Notes: a model not told the origin generated them from the sequence alone. 64,000 bases of DNA from Lichenicoccus roseus (GCF_005844085.1 NZ_VCDI01000005.1:186001-250000); one strand, 5' to 3'. Counted from the stretch's first letter, positions 27,074 through 42,000 are shown. A program made the numbers and translations.

Positions 27074-30000
27074 CTAGACAACGGCGCCTGGCGGAAGGTG
27101 GCTGACGCCAAGCAGTGTGATGGTGGTGCCGTCGCTCAGGCCCAGCATGGTATTTCCACCGGAGACGGTGATCGTAGTCGGGAGGGCGTACCCATACAGT
27201 GCAATGGTGTCGCTGCCGGTCTTGAAGCCGGTGATGACGTCATGCCCGCCGGCATTTCCATTGATCACATCATACAGGTCGGCACCGGTGCCACCGACGA
27301 TCGCCGCAGCACCCGGCTGGAGGATGATCGTGTCGGCGCCGTTGCCGAGCGTTGCGTTCATCTCGCCGGTGCCGCTCCAGACGGTATCGTTGCCGGCTCC
27401 GCCGTAGACACTCGCCGCCCCGGCGCTTCCAATGAAGTCGGTGCTGCCCGAGCCACCCACCATCACCGAAGTCCCGGTGCCTGCGATCAAGGCATTGCCG
27501 CCGTCGCCCGCGAACATGGTGTCGTGACCGGAGCCTCCGAAGAACGCGTTGTGCCCGCCGTTGCCCACGATCTCATCGTTGCCGTCTCCGATCACGGTGT
27601 TGGAGCCGCCGGTGCTCCCGTAGATGGTGGACTGGCCACTGCCGGTGAACACGACGTCGGCACGCCCGGTGACGATGCTGCCGGTGCCCGAGCCCCCGAC
27701 GATGGTGTCCTGTCCCGCGCTGCCGCCGACGATCGTCGTGTTCCCGGTGCCGCCGAACATGACGTTGCTGCCGCCGCTGCCGCCGTTGAGCGTGGTGTTG
27801 CCGCTACCGGCCACCAGCAGGTTGCTGCCGCGCGATCCGCCCGCAAACTGACCGCCACCACTGCCGCCGCTGATGGTGGCTGAACCGGAACCACCGCTGA
27901 CCGTGCTGACGCCGACGCCCCCGTAGAAGGTGAGGTTGCCCGAACCTGCGGAAACCGAGGCGGCGCCACCGGCGGTGATCGTGTCGTCGCCGCGGCCGAT
28001 CTGCACCGTATCGCTGCCGCCAAGCAGCAGTGCCTGGTTTCCCGACGACAGGCTGATGGTGTTCGGAGTTGCGTCAGTCACGGTGCTCGCGCCGCCGCTG
28101 CTCGCTGCCGTCAGGTAATTTGCCGGCGCGATGCCGGTCGCCGATCCGGCTTCGCTTACGGTGCCGATCAGCAATCCTGTCGTGTCGTAGATGTTGCGGA
28201 CAGTCGAGGTCGGCGTGACGGTCTGGGTGACCCATCCGATCGAGTTCTTGGTTGTGGCCGCGATCAGTGCCCCGCTCGGAGTGAAGTTCTGCTCTATCAC
28301 GCTGGCGTCGGGCTGGGTCGCCACCTGCGTCAGCAGCATGTCGGTGTTGCTGTAGGCCGACGCCGAGGGGAGGCCGTCGACGGTGGCGCTGACGGTGAAG
28401 CTGTGATCCGCCGCCACGATGACCGCAAGCGTGCCGGACGCGGCCGACACGTTGCCGACCGTGTCCGTCACTGTTGCCGTCAGCGTATAGGAGCCGGCTG
28501 CGAGGGTGGATGGCCGGAACCCCCAGTTGCCGCCGGCGTCGGTGTCGAGGGTGGCGAGCGTGGTGTCTCCCGAAGACAACGTGACCGTGCTGCCGACCAA
28601 GGCGGCGCCGACCAGTCCGGTCGCCGCGGTCTGGTTCAGGCTGGTGGCGGCTGGCGCGATGTTGTCGATCTCGAGCGTGAGCGCCGTCGAGGCCGGCGAC
28701 TGGTTGCCGGTGGGATCGAGCTGCACCGTGGTGAGCGCATGGCTGCCGTCGGCAAGCGCGCTCGTCACGATCGACCAGCTTGCATCCCCGCCGACGATCG
28801 CGGTGCCGACGAGGGTGCCGCCGTCGAGAAGTTGCACGGTGTCGCCGACGACACCGGTGCCGGTGATGACCGGCGTGGTGACGTTGGTGATGTCGTCGCC
28901 GGCCACGCCGCTGTCGCTGGCGGGCGAGAGCACCGGGGTCGACGCGGCCACCGGGGTCACGGTGTCGATCATCAGCACAAGCGGTGCGGACGCGGCCGAG
29001 ACATTGCCGGCGACGTCGGTCTCGGTGCCGGTCAGCGAATGCGGGCCGTCGGCCAGCAACAGACTGGTGATCGCCCAGGCGCCGTTGATGTCGACCGTCG
29101 CGCTGCCGATGGAGGAACCGCCATCCATCAGGGTCACGGTGTCGCCCGTCACGCCGGTCCCGGTGATGACCGGCGTGGTGGCATTGGTAGTGTTGTCGCC
29201 TGTCACGCCGCTGTCGCTGGCGGGCGACAGTACCGGGGTCGACGGGGCCGCCGGGTGTGCGGTGTCGATGATCAGCACGAGCGCCGTGGAGGCAACCGAA
29301 ACGTTGCCGGCGATGTCGGTCTCGGTGCTGGTCAGCGAATGCGGGCCGGCAGCCAGGGGCGTGCTGGTGACGGACCAGTTGCCGTTGACGTCGACCGTTG
29401 CGCTGCCGATGGGATGGCTGCCATCCAGCAGGGTCACGATGTCGCCTGCCACGCCGGTGCCGGTGATGAGCGGCATCGTCATGCTGGTGATATCGTCGCC
29501 GGCAAGTCCGGTATCGCTCGAGGGATCCAGGACTGCTGTCGACGGGGTCTCCGGGATCGCGGTGTCGATGGTCAGCACGAGCGAGCCGAATGGAGCCGAG
29601 ACATTCCCGGCGCTGTCGGTCTCGGTGGTTGTCAGCGTGTGCGAGCCGGCTGCCAGGGGCGAGCTGGTGACCGACCAGATGCCGGTGTTGTCCACCAGCG
29701 CCGTGCCGATGGAGATCGTCCCATCCAGCAGGTTCACGACATCGCCTGCCGTTCCGGTGCCGGTGATGACCGGCGTGGTGACGTTGGTCGTGTTGTCGAG
29801 GGTCGAGCCGCTGTTGCTGGCCAACGACAGTACCGGGGTCGACGATACCGCCGGGAGCACGGTGTCGATGGTCAGCAGGAATGCCGTGGATGCGGGCGAG
29901 ATATTGCCGATGCTATCGGTCTCGATGCTGGTCAGCGAATGCACGCCATCGGCCAGGGACTTGCTGGTGATCGTCCATGCGCCGGTGTTGTCCACCGTCG

Positions 30001-33000
30001 CCGTGCCGATGGAGTTCGTCCCATCCAGCAGGGTCACGGTATCGCCTGCCGTTCCGGTGCCGGTGATGACCGGCGTGGTGACGTTGGTAATGTTGTCGAG
30101 TGTCGAGCCGCTGTTGCTGGCCAACGACAGCACCGGGATCGACGATGCCGCCGGGAGCACGGTGTCGATGGTCAGCAGAAGTGCCGTGGATGCGGGCGAG
30201 ATATTGCCGATGCTATCGGTCTCGATGCTGGTCAGCGAATGCACGCCATCGGCCAGGGACTTGCTGGTGATCGTCCATGCGCCGGTGTTGTCCACCGTCG
30301 CCGTGCCGATGGAGATCGTCCCATCCAGCAGGTTCACGACATCGCCTGCCGTTCCGGTGCCGGTGATGACCGGCGTGGTGACGTTGGTCGTGTTGTCGAG
30401 GGTCGAGCCGCTGTTGCTGGCCAACGACAGCACCGGGATCGACGATGCCGCCGGGAGCACGGTGTCGATGGTCAGCAGGAGTGCCGCGGATGCGGGCGAG
30501 ATATTGCCGACGCTATCGGTTTCGATGCTCCTCAGCGAATGCACGCCATCGGCCAGGGACTTGCTGGTGATCGTCCATGCGCCGGTATTGTCCACCAGCG
30601 CCGTGCCGATTGAGATCGTCCCATCCAGCAGGGTCACGGTATCGCCCGCCGTTCCGGTGCCGGTGATGACCGGCGTGGCGACGTTGGTGGTGCTGTCGAG
30701 TGTCGAGCCGCTATTGCTGGCCAACGATAGCACCGGAGTCGAAGCGGGCCCCGGGAGCACGCTGTCGATGGTCAGCAGGAGTGCCGTGGATGCGGGCGAG
30801 ATATTGCCGATGCTATCGGTTTCGATGCTGGTCAGCGAATGCACGCCATCGGCCAGGAATGAGCTGGTGATCGTCCATGCGCCGGTGTTGTCCACCGTCG
30901 CCGTGCCGATGGAGTTCGTCCCATCCAGCAGGTTCACGACATCGCCCGCCGCTCCGGTGCCGGTGATGACCGGCGTGGCGACGTTGGTGGTGTTGTCGAG
31001 TGTAGAGCCGCTGTTGCTGGCCAACGACAGCACCGGAGTCGAAGCGGGCCCCGGGAGCACGCTGTCGATGGTCAGCAGAAGTGCCGTGGATGCGGGCGAG
31101 ACGTTGCCGACGTTATCGGTTTCGATGCTGGTCAGCGAATGCACGCCATCGGCCAGGGACTTGCTGGTGATCGTCCATGCGCCGGTATTGTCCACCAGCG
31201 CCGTGCCGATGGAGAGACCGTTATCCAGCAGGTTCACGACATCGCCCGCCGTTCCGGTGCCGGTGATGACCGGCGTGGCGACGTTGGTGGTGTTGTCGAG
31301 TGTAGAGCCGCTGTTGCTGGCCAACGACAGCACCGGGGTCGAAGCAGCCCCCGGGAGCAGGGTGTCGATGGTCACCACGAGCGGTGTCGAGGACCGCAGC
31401 GAGACATTGCCGGCAGCGTCGGTCTCGGTGCTGCTCAGGTTGTTCTTGCCGGCTGTCAGGGCGGTGGCCTTGATCGTCCAGGCGCCGTCCGTCACCGTCG
31501 CGGAACCGACGACGTGGCTGATCCCGTCATACAGCGTGACCACGTCACCATCGACACCGCTACCGGTGATCACCGGTGTGGTGACGTTGGTGATGCCGTC
31601 GCCAGCCGTGCCGCTGTCGCTCCCGGGATCCAGCGCCAGTCCGGACGGCGTCGCCGGGGTCGCGGTGTCGATGGTCAGCGAGAGCGACCCGGATGCGGGT
31701 GAAGAATTACCGGCGATATCGGTTTCCGTGCTGGTCAGCGAGTGCACGCCATCGGACAGGAACGAGCTGGTGACCGACCAGGCGCCGGTGTTGTCCACCA
31801 GTGCCGTGCCGATGGACAGGTTGCCATCCAGCAGGGTCACGGTGTCGCCTGCCGTGCCGGTCCCGGTGACGACTGGCGTGGTGAGGTTGGTGGTGTTGTC
31901 ACCCTTGGCGCCGCTGTCGCTCGCATCTGCCAGCATCGGCACGGAGGGTGCTGCCGGTAGCGTGGTGTCGATGACCAGGGCGAGCGGTCGGGATGCGGCC
32001 GAGATATTGCCGGCGACGTCGGTCTCGGTGGTTGTCAGGCTGTGCGAACCGGCGGCCAGCGGCACGCTGCCGGTGACAGACCAGGTGCCGTCGATTGCCA
32101 CGGTCGCCGTGCCGATCGAGATGCCGCCATCCAGCAGGGTCACGGTGTCGCCCGCCACCCCGGTGCCGGTGATGACCGGCGTGTTGATGTTGGTGATGCC
32201 GTCGCCCTTGGTTCCGCTGTCGCTATCGGGCGACAGCGTTGGCGCGGATGTGGGCGGCTGGACGGTGGTGTCGATGCTCAGCGCGAGCGGATCGGACGCG
32301 CCCGAGATGTTGTTGGCAAGATCGGTTGCGGTGGCTGTCAGGCTGTGCGGGCCGGCGGCCAGGGTCGTGCTCTCGATCGCCCAGATGCCGTCGGCCACGG
32401 TGGTGCTGCCGACGCTGGCGCTGCCGTCGTGGAGCGTGACCACGTCGCCGTTCACCCCGGTTCCGGTGATGACCGGCGACGTGACGTTGGTGATACCGTC
32501 GCCGGTCACGCCGCTGTCGCTCGTGATCGACAGGGCCAGGCCGGAAGGTGCCATCGCCGAGGTCTCGATGGTCAGCAGGAGCGATCCGGACGCGGTCGAG
32601 CCATTCCCGGCAGCGTCGGTCTGGGTGCTGGTCAGGGTGTGCGGGCCGGCTGCCAGGAGGGTGCTCGTGATTGTCCAGGCGCCGTCGCCATCGACCAATG
32701 CGCTGCCGAGGACGCCAGTGCCGCCGTCATACAGCGTGACCACGTCGCCGCTGACACCGGTGCCGGTGATGACCGGCGTGGTGTTGTTGGTGAAGTCGCG
32801 TCCGACTGCGCCGCTGTCGCTTCCCGGGTCCAGCACGGGTGTCGAGGGAATTGCCGGGCTGCTGGTGTCGATGGTCAGCGAGAGCGATCCGGACGCGGCC
32901 GAGACATTGCCGGCGACGTCGGTCTGGGTGCTGGTCAGCGTATGACCGCCCTCCGCAAGGGTGCCGCTGGTGATCGACCACACGCCGCCCGCCACCGTGG

Positions 33001-36000
33001 CGCTGCCGACAGTGGCGCTGCCGTCGAACAGCGTGACCACGTCGCCGCTGGTACCGGTGCCGGTGATGATCGGCGTGGTGACGCGGGTGATGTGATCGCC
33101 CCGGGTGCCACTGTCGCTCGCGGCTGCCAGCGCCAGGTTGTCCGGTGGCAGGGCCGTGGTCTCGATGGTCACCACGAGCGACCCGGACACCCCCGAGGCA
33201 TTGCCGGCGGCGTCGGTCTCGATGCTGGTCAGCGTGTGCTGGCCGGCCGCGAGGGGTGAGCTTGTGATCGACCAGGTGCCGTCTTCGGCGACCGTGACAG
33301 GGCTGCCGATGCTGGTGCCGCCCTCGAACAGCGTGACCACGTCGCCGAATGTGCCGATGCCGCTGATGACCGGCGTGGTGTCGCTGGTGGTGTTGTCGCC
33401 GGTCACGCCGCTATCGCTCGCGACAGACAGCATCAGGCCGGTCGGCGCCGGGGTCGAAATCTGGATGGTCACGCCGAGCGGCGCGGATGCGGCCGAGGGG
33501 TTGCCGGCCACGTCGGTCTCGGTGGCGGTCAGGCTGTGCGGACCGACGGCCAGGTTGGCGCTGGTGATCGCCCAGCTGCCGTCGCCGGCGACCGTGCCGG
33601 TGCCGATGCTGGTGCCGCCGTCGTAAAGCGTGACCACGTCGCCGCTGGTGCCGGTTCCGTCGATGACCGGCGTGGTGATCTTGGTGATGTCGTCGCCGGT
33701 CACGCCGCTGTCGCTCGAGAGTGCCAGGGTCAGGCCGGCCGGTGCCGGGGTAGAGGTCTCGATGGTCAGCCCGAGCGACGCGGACACCGCCGACACGTTG
33801 CCGGCAACGTCGGTCTCCGTGCTGGTCAGGGTGTGCAGGCCGCCTGCCAGCGCCACGATACCCGTGGCCGACCAGGTGCCGTCGTCCGCCACGGTCGCCG
33901 TGCCGATGGAGACGCCACCATCCAGCAGGGTGACGATGTCGCCCGCCACGCCGGTGCCGTCGATGAATGGCGTGGTGTCGCTGGTGATGCCGTCTCCCTG
34001 GGTGCCGCTGTCGCTCGCGGCTGCCAGCGCCAGGCCGGCGGGAGGCGCCTGCACGGTGGTGTCGATGGTCAGCACGAGCGGTCCGGACGTTCCCGAGACA
34101 GTGCCGGCGATGTTGGTCTCTATGGTGGTCAGGCTGTGCGCCCCGGCTGCCAGGACGGTGCTCGTGATCGCCCAGGTGCCGTCGCCGGCGACGGTGGCGG
34201 TGCCGACGCTGGCGGTTCCGTCATACAGGGTGACCAGGTCGCCGGTGGTGCCGGTGCCGGTGAACATCGGCGTGGTCACCTTGGTGATGTCGTCGCCCTT
34301 GGTGCCGCTGTCGCTGCCCGGGTCGAGGACCGGGGCCAGGATATTCACCGGGGCGGTACTGTCGATGGTCAGCGCCAGCGCCCCGGACACCAGCGAGACG
34401 GTGCCGGCAAGATCGGTCTCGGTGCTGGTCAGCGTGTGCAGGCCGTTTGCAAGCGGTGTGCTGCCGGTGATCTCCCAGTTGCCGCCGATGACCGTGGCGG
34501 TGCCGACGACGGTGCTGTCTCCGTCATACAGCGTGACCACGTCGCCGCTGACACCGGTGCCGGTAATCAGCGGGCTGGTGAAGTTGGTGATGTTGTCCCC
34601 CACCGTGCCGCTGTCGCTGCCAACGGCCAGGACCGGGGCCGACGGGGTTGCCGGCGTCGTGTTGTCGATGGTCAGCAAGAGCGGCGTGGGGGACGCGCCC
34701 GAGATATTGCCGGCGGCGTCGGTTTCGGTGGCGGTCAGGGCATGCACGCCATTGGTGAGCGTTGTGCTGGTGATCGCCCAGGCGCCGCCGACGACGGTGG
34801 TGGTGCCGACGCTGGTGGTTCCGTCGTACAGCGTGACCACGTCGCCGCTGGTGCCGGTGCCGTCGATGACCGGAATGGCGACGTTGGTGACATTGCCGTC
34901 GGGCAGGCCGCTGTCGCTGCCCGGGTCCAGCGTCAGGCCGGCCGGCGCCGCGGCGAAGCTGTCGATGGTCACCTGCAGCGATGCGGACGCGGGCGAGATA
35001 TTGCCGGCGAGGTCGGTCTCGGTGCTGGTGAGCGTGTGCACGCCATCGGCGAGCAGCGTGCTCGTGATCGACCAGGCTCCTCCGGTGACCGTGGCGGTGC
35101 CGACAGGGGTGATGCCGTCGAGGAGCGTGACGACATCGCCGCTGGTGCCGGTGCCGGTGATGACGGGCGTGCTGGTCCTGGTGATGTTGTCGAGTTTCGT
35201 GCCGCTGTCGCTGTCGGGGCTCAGCGTCACGCCGGCTGGTGCCGTGGCGACGGTTTCGATGGTCAGCACGAGCGGGGTGGACGCAGCCGAGACATTGCCG
35301 ACGGTGTCGGTCTGGGTGGTTGTCAGCGTGTGCGGGCCGACCGCGAGCGCCGCGGTGCCGCTGATCGACCAGCTCCCGTCCAGGCCCACCATCGCCGTGC
35401 CGATGGAAATGCCGGCATCCAGCAGCGTCACGGTGTCGCCTGCCACTCCGGTGCCGGTGATCGCCGGCCGGGTTGCGTTGGTGATGTCGTCTCCGGCTGC
35501 GCCGCTGTCGCTCGCGGACGCCAGTGTCAGGGCGGACGTGGCTGACGGGAGCGTGGTGTCGATGGCGAGTGCAAGCGCTCCGGACGCCGGCGAGACGTTG
35601 CCGGCATAGTCGGTTTGGGTGCTGGTCAGGCTGTGCAGGCCGGCGGACAGGGTGGTGGTCGTGATTGCCCAGGTGCCGTCCACCACTGCGGTGCTGCCGA
35701 CATCGGTGCTGCCGTCATACAGCGTGACCACATCGCCGCTGACACCGGTTCCGGTGATGACCGGCGTGGCGACGTTGGTGAGGTTGTCGCCCTGCAGCCC
35801 GCTGTCGCTGCCGGACTGCAGCGCCGGGACGGACGACAGTGCCGGGGTGGTGTTGTCGATGGTCAGCAGCAGTGGTCCGGCCGCTGCCGAGACATTGCCG
35901 GCGATGTCGGTCTGCGTGGTCGTCAGTGTGTGCTGGCCGGCAGCGAGCGCCGCGGTGCCGCTGACCGACCAGTTGCCGTTGACGGCCACGAGCGCCGTGC

Positions 36001-39000
36001 CGATGGCGATGCCGCCATCCAGCAGGGTCACGGTGTCGCCCGCCACGCCGGTGCCGGTGATCGACGGCATGCTGTTGTTGGTGATGTCGTCGAGCAGCAC
36101 GCCGGTGTCGCTCGCGGGCGCCAGCGTCGGCGCGGATGTCGGCGCCGGGGCGAGGTTGTCGATGTTCAGCACGAGCGATCCGGACGCGGTCGACACGTTG
36201 CCGGCGACGTCGGTCTCGGTGCCGGTCAGGGTGTGCGGGCCGGCCGCCAGGGCGCTGGTCGTGATCGACCAGACACCGCCCACAACCGTGGCGCTGCCGA
36301 CAGCGGTGCTGCCGTCATGGAGCGTGACCACGTCGTTGTTTTCGCCGGTTCCGGTGATGGTCGGCGTGGTGACGTTGGTGATGCGGTCTCCGGCCACGCC
36401 GCTGTCGCTCGCGGGCAGCAGCGTCAGGACGCCCGGCGCCGGGGTCGAGGTCTTGATGGTGACCACGAGCGATCCGGAGGCGAGCGAGACATTGCCGGCG
36501 AGGTCGGTCTCGGTGCTGGTCAGCAGGTGCGCGCCATTCGCCAGGGCGCTGGTCGTGATCGTCCAGACGCCACCCGCCACCGTGGCGCTGCCGACGCTGG
36601 TGCTGCCGTCATGCAGCGTGACCACATCGCCATTGGCGCCGGTGCCGCTGATGGCCGGCGTTCCGACGCCGGTGATGCTGTCGCCCTTGATGCCGGTGTC
36701 GCTCGCAAACGCCAGGGCCAGGCCGTCCGGCGGTGCGGCCAGGGTTTCGATGGTCAGCACGAGCGGCGACGACACATCCGAGACGTTGCCGGCGGCGTCG
36801 GCTTCGGTACCGGTCAGCGTGTGCGTTCCGACGGCCAGTGTGGTGCTGGTGATCGACCACAGGCCGCCGTTGACGATGGCGCTGCCGAGGGTGGTGCCGC
36901 CGTCATGCAGCGTCACCACGTCGCCGCTGGCGCCGGTGCCGTTGACGATCGGCGTGGCGACGCTGGTGATGCCGTCGCTGTGCGAGTTCCCGGTGTCGCT
37001 TGCGATCGCCAGCGTCAGCCCTGCCGGTGCCGGGGCGGTGGTCTCGATGACCAGCGTGAATGGCAGGGACGCGCTCGAGACGTTGCCGGCGATATCGGTC
37101 TGGGTGGTTGTCAGCGTGTGCGGGCCGGCCACGAGCGTTGCGGTGCTGCGGACCGACCATTGGCCGTTGTCGCCCACGAGCGCCGTGCCGATGGCGACGC
37201 CGCCATCCAGCAGTGTCACGGTGTCGCCCGCCACGCCGGTTCCGGTGATGACCGGCGTGGTGGCGTTGGTGACCTGGTCTCCAGGCACGCCGCTGTCGCT
37301 CAGCGCCGATAGCGCCAGGCCAGAGGGTGCCGCCGGACGGGCGGTGTCGATGGTGATGACGAGCGGTGCCGACGCGACCGAGGTATTGCCCGCGATGTCG
37401 GTCTCGGTGGTTGTCAGCGTGTGCGAGCCGGCTGCCAGCGCCGTGCTGCCGGCGACCGACCAGGCGCCGCCGGGTGCCACGGTCGCGGTGCCGATGGCTG
37501 CGCCGCCGTCCAGCAGTGTCACGGTGTCACCCTCCACGCCGGTTCCGGTGATGGATGGCGTGGTGACGTTGGTGATGAAGTCGCCCGGGGCGCCGCTGTC
37601 GCTCGCGGGTGCCAGCGTCAGGCCGGATGTGGGCGGTTGGATAGTGGTGTCGATGCTGATGACGAGCGGTGCCGACGCGACCGAGACATTGCCGGCGATG
37701 TCGGTCTGGGTGGTTGTCAGCGTGTGCTGACCTGCGGCCAACGCCGCGCTGCCGGTGATCAAGAAGGCGCCGCCGAGGCCCGCGATCGCGGTGCCGATGG
37801 AGAGGCCGCCATCCAGCAGGGTCACGGTGTCGCCCGACACGCCAATACCGGTGAAGACCGGCGTGGTGTCGTTGGTGATGAAGTCGCCATGAGCCCCGCT
37901 GTCGCTCGCGGGTGCCAGCGTCAGGTCGGATGTGGGCGGTTGGATGGTGGTGTCGATGCTGATGACGAGCGGTGCGGACGCGACCGAGACGTTGCCCACG
38001 TAGTCGGTCTGGGTGCTGGTCAGCGAGTGCGAGCCGGCCGCCAGTGAGGTGGTGGTGATTGCCCAGATACCGTTGGCCACCGTGGCGCTACCGACAGCGG
38101 TGCTGCCGTCAGACAGCGTGACGAGGTCGCCATTGTCGCCGCTGCCGGTGATGACCGGCGTGCGGACGTTGGTGGTGCCGTCGCCGGTCACGCCGGTGTC
38201 GCTCGCCAGCGACAAGGCCAGGCCGGAGGGAGCTGCCGGGAGCGTGGTGTCGATGGACAGCGAGAGCTGGTCGGACACGTCCGAGACATTGCCGGCGGCA
38301 TCGGTCTCGGTGGCGGTCAGGACATTCGCGCCGCTCGACAGTGTGCTGGTCGTGATCGTCCAGCCGCTACCGGTGACCACGGCGCTGCCGACAACGGCGG
38401 TGTTGTCACGGAGCGTGACCACGTCGCCGCTGGTGCCGGTGCCGGTGATCGTCGGCGTGGTGTCGCTGGTGGTGTTGTCGCCCTTCACGCCGGTGTCGCT
38501 CGCAGACGCCAGCGTCAGGCCGGCTGGTTTCGGGGTCGAGGTCTCGATGATCAGCGAGAGTGCGGCGGACGTGGGTGACACATTGCCGGCGACCTCGGTC
38601 TGGAAGGATGTCAGCGTGTGGGTGCCGGCTGCCAGCGGCGCGTTGGCCGTGACCGCCCAGGCGCCGCCGACTGCAACTACAGCCGACCCGATCGAGATAC
38701 CGGCATCCAGCACGGTCACGATATCGCCCGCCACGCCGGTGCCGTCGAACCTCGGCGTGGTGTGGCTGGTAATGTTGTCGCCAGAGGTGCCGCTGTCGCT
38801 GCCGGCATTCAGCACCGGGGTCGACGGAATTGCCGGGATGGTGCGGTCGATGGTCAGCCCGAGTGGCGTCGACGCCAGCGAGACATTGCCGGCGGCGTCG
38901 GTTTCGGTGGCTGTCAGCGGATAGACGCCGGCTGCCAGGGTGGCGCTCTGGATGGTCCAGCCGCCGTTGGCGACAATGGCGCTGCCGACATCGGTGCTGC

Positions 39001-42000
39001 CGTCATACAGCGTGACGACATCGCCAGTGTCGCCGGTGCCGGTGATGATCGGCGCAGTCGCATTGGTGATGCCGTCGCCCTGCGGGCCGCTGTCGGTCGC
39101 GGGTGATAGCGTCAGGCCGGATGGCGTTGCCGGGATCGTGGTGTCGATGGCCAGCGTGAGCGATCCGGAGGCGAGCGAGGCACTGCCGGTGAAGTCGGTC
39201 TCGGTGCTGGTCAGAGTGTGCGGACCGGGCGCCAGGGTGGCGCTGATGATCGACCAGGCGCCGTTGACGACCGTGGCGGTGCCGACGTTGGTGCTGCCGT
39301 CGAGCAGCGTGACATGGTCGCCGCTGACGCCGCTGCCGGTAATGACCGGATTGGTGTTGCTGGTGATGAAGTCGCCCTTGGTGCCGCTGTCGCTTGCGGG
39401 CAACAGGGTCAGGCCGGAGGGTGCCGCCGGGAGGGTGCTGTCGATGGTCAGCGCGAGCAATCCGGACGAGAGCGAGACATTGCCGGCGATGTCGGTCTCG
39501 GTGCCGGTCAGGATGTGCGGGGCGGCCGCCAGGGTACCGGTCATGATCGTCCAGGCGCCGGCGACGACCGTGGCGCTGCCGACGCTGGTGCTGCCGTCGT
39601 AGAGCGTGACCACGTCGCCGGTGACGCCGCTTCCGGTGATGACCGGCGTGGTGTCGTTGGTGATGAAGTCGCCCTTGGTGCCGCTGTCGCTCGCGTAGGA
39701 CAGGGTCAGGCCGGCCGGTGCCGACGGGATGGCGGTGTCGATGGTAAGCCCGAGCGATGCGGAGGGCAGCGAGACATTGCCGGCGATCTCGGTCTCGGTG
39801 CTGGTCAGCGTGCGCTGTCCGGCTGCCAGGCTGGTCGTCGTTATCGTCCAGGTGTTGTCGACCACGGTGGCGGTGCCGACACTGGTGCTGCCGTCATACA
39901 GCGTGACCAGGTCGCCGCTGATACCGGTGCCGGTGATGGTCGGCGTGGTGAAGTTGGTGATGCGGTCGCCGTTCGAGGAGCCGCTGTCGCTCGCGGGCAA
40001 CAGCGTCAGGCCGGTTGGAGCCACCGGGATCGTGGTGTCGATGGTCAGGGAGAGCGCGGGCGCAACCGTGGAGACGTTGCTGGCGACGTCCACCTCGGTC
40101 GCGGTCAGGGTGTGAGGGCCGGCCGCCAGGGGGGTGGTGATCGCGGACCAGACGCCGTTGCCGCCCACCAGGGCGAGCCCGACCGCAGACCCGTTGTCGC
40201 GGATCGTCACGGTGTCGCCTGCGCTGCCGGTGCCGGTGACGATCGGCGTGGTGACGTTGGTGATGCCGTCGCTGTTCGAGAAGCCGCTGTCGCTGCCGGC
40301 GCTCAAGGTCAGCGTCGGAGCCGGCGTCGAGGTCACGATGTTGAGGGTGAGCAGGGCGGAAGCCGGCGAGACATTGCCGGCAAGGTCGGTCTCGGTCGCG
40401 GTCAGCGTGTTCAGGCCAGCCGCGAGTGGACTGGTCGTGACGGACCAGATGCCGCCGCTGACGATGGCACTACCGACGCTGGTATTGCCGTCACGCAGCG
40501 TGACCACGTCGCCGCTGATGCCGGTGCCGGTGATGACCGGCGTGGTGACGCTGGTGACGTTGTCGCCCTGGACGCCGGTGTCGCTGAGTGACGACAGGGT
40601 CAGGGCCAGGGGAGCCGGGGGGATCGTGGTGTCGATGGTCAGCGTCTGGGTTGCCGCGCTCGGCGCCGGGTTGCCGGCGGGATCGGTGGCGCTGACGGAG
40701 ACGGTGTTGGTGCCGTTGGTGTTCAGCGCCAGGTGGCCGCTGGTCGGCGCGGCGCTGGCTAGGTCGACGCTCCAGCCGCTGCTGGTGGCAATGGTGCTGT
40801 AGGTGGCGCCGGCGACGGTGACGCTGACGGTGTCGCCGGTCTCGGCGGTGCCGGCGAGCAGCGGCGCGGCCACGTTGGTCAGCGCGGCCGAGGTGATCGC
40901 CGGGACCACCGGCGCCGTGGTGTCGATGGTCAGCGTCTGGATTGCGACCGGCGAGTGGTTGCCGGCGGGATCGGTGCTGGTGACGGAGACGGTGTTGGCG
41001 CCGTTGATGTTCAGCAACAGGGTGCCGCTGGCAGGCAGGGTGGCAAGGTCGACGCTCCAGATGCCACCACTGTTGATGGCGCTGTAGGTGGCGCCGGCGA
41101 TGGTGACGCTGACGGTGTCGCCGGCCTCGGCGGTGCCGGTGAGCACCGGAGCAGGCGCGTTGGTCAGCGCATGCGAGGTGATCGTCGGCACCACCGGCGC
41201 CGTGGTGTCGATGGTCAGGATCTGGGTTGCCCCGGCCGATGCGGGGTTGCCGGCGGGATCGGTGGCGCTGACCGAGACCGCGTTGGTGCCGTTGACGTTC
41301 AGCGCCAGGGTGCCGCTGGCCGGCAAGGCGCTGGCGAGATTGACGCTCCAGGTGCCGCTGGCGGCGATGGTGCTGTAGATGGCGCCGCCGACGGTGACGC
41401 TCACGGTGTCGCCGGTCTCGGCGGTGCCGGTGAGCGTCGGCGCGGCCACTTTGGCCAGGATGGCCGAGGTGATCGCCGGAACCACCGGCGCCGTGGTGTC
41501 GATGGTCAGGATCTGGGTTGCCCCGGCCGCTGCGGGGTTGCCGGCGGGATCGGTGGCGCTGACCGAGACCGCGTTGGTGCCGTTGACGTTCAACGCCAGG
41601 GGTCCGCTGGCCGGCAAGGCGTTGGCGAGATTGACGCTCCAGGCGCCGCTGGTGGCGATGGTGCTGTAGGTGGCGCCGGCGATGGTGACGGTGACGGTGT
41701 CGCCGGTCTCGGCGGTGCCGGTGAGCACCGGCGCGGGCGCGTCGGTCAGCGCGGCCGAGGTGATCGTCGGGACCACCGGCGCCGTGGTGTCGATGACCAG
41801 CGTCTGCGTCGCGATCGACGAGAGATTGCCGGCGGGATCGGTGCTGGTGACGGAGACCAGGTTGGTGCCGTTGGCGACCAGCGCCAGGGTGCCGCTGGTC
41901 GGCACCGCACTGGCGAGGTTGACGCTCCAGGTATTGGTGCTGGTGATAAAGCTGTAGGTGGCGCCTGCAACGATGACGCTGACGGTGTCGCCGACCTCGG

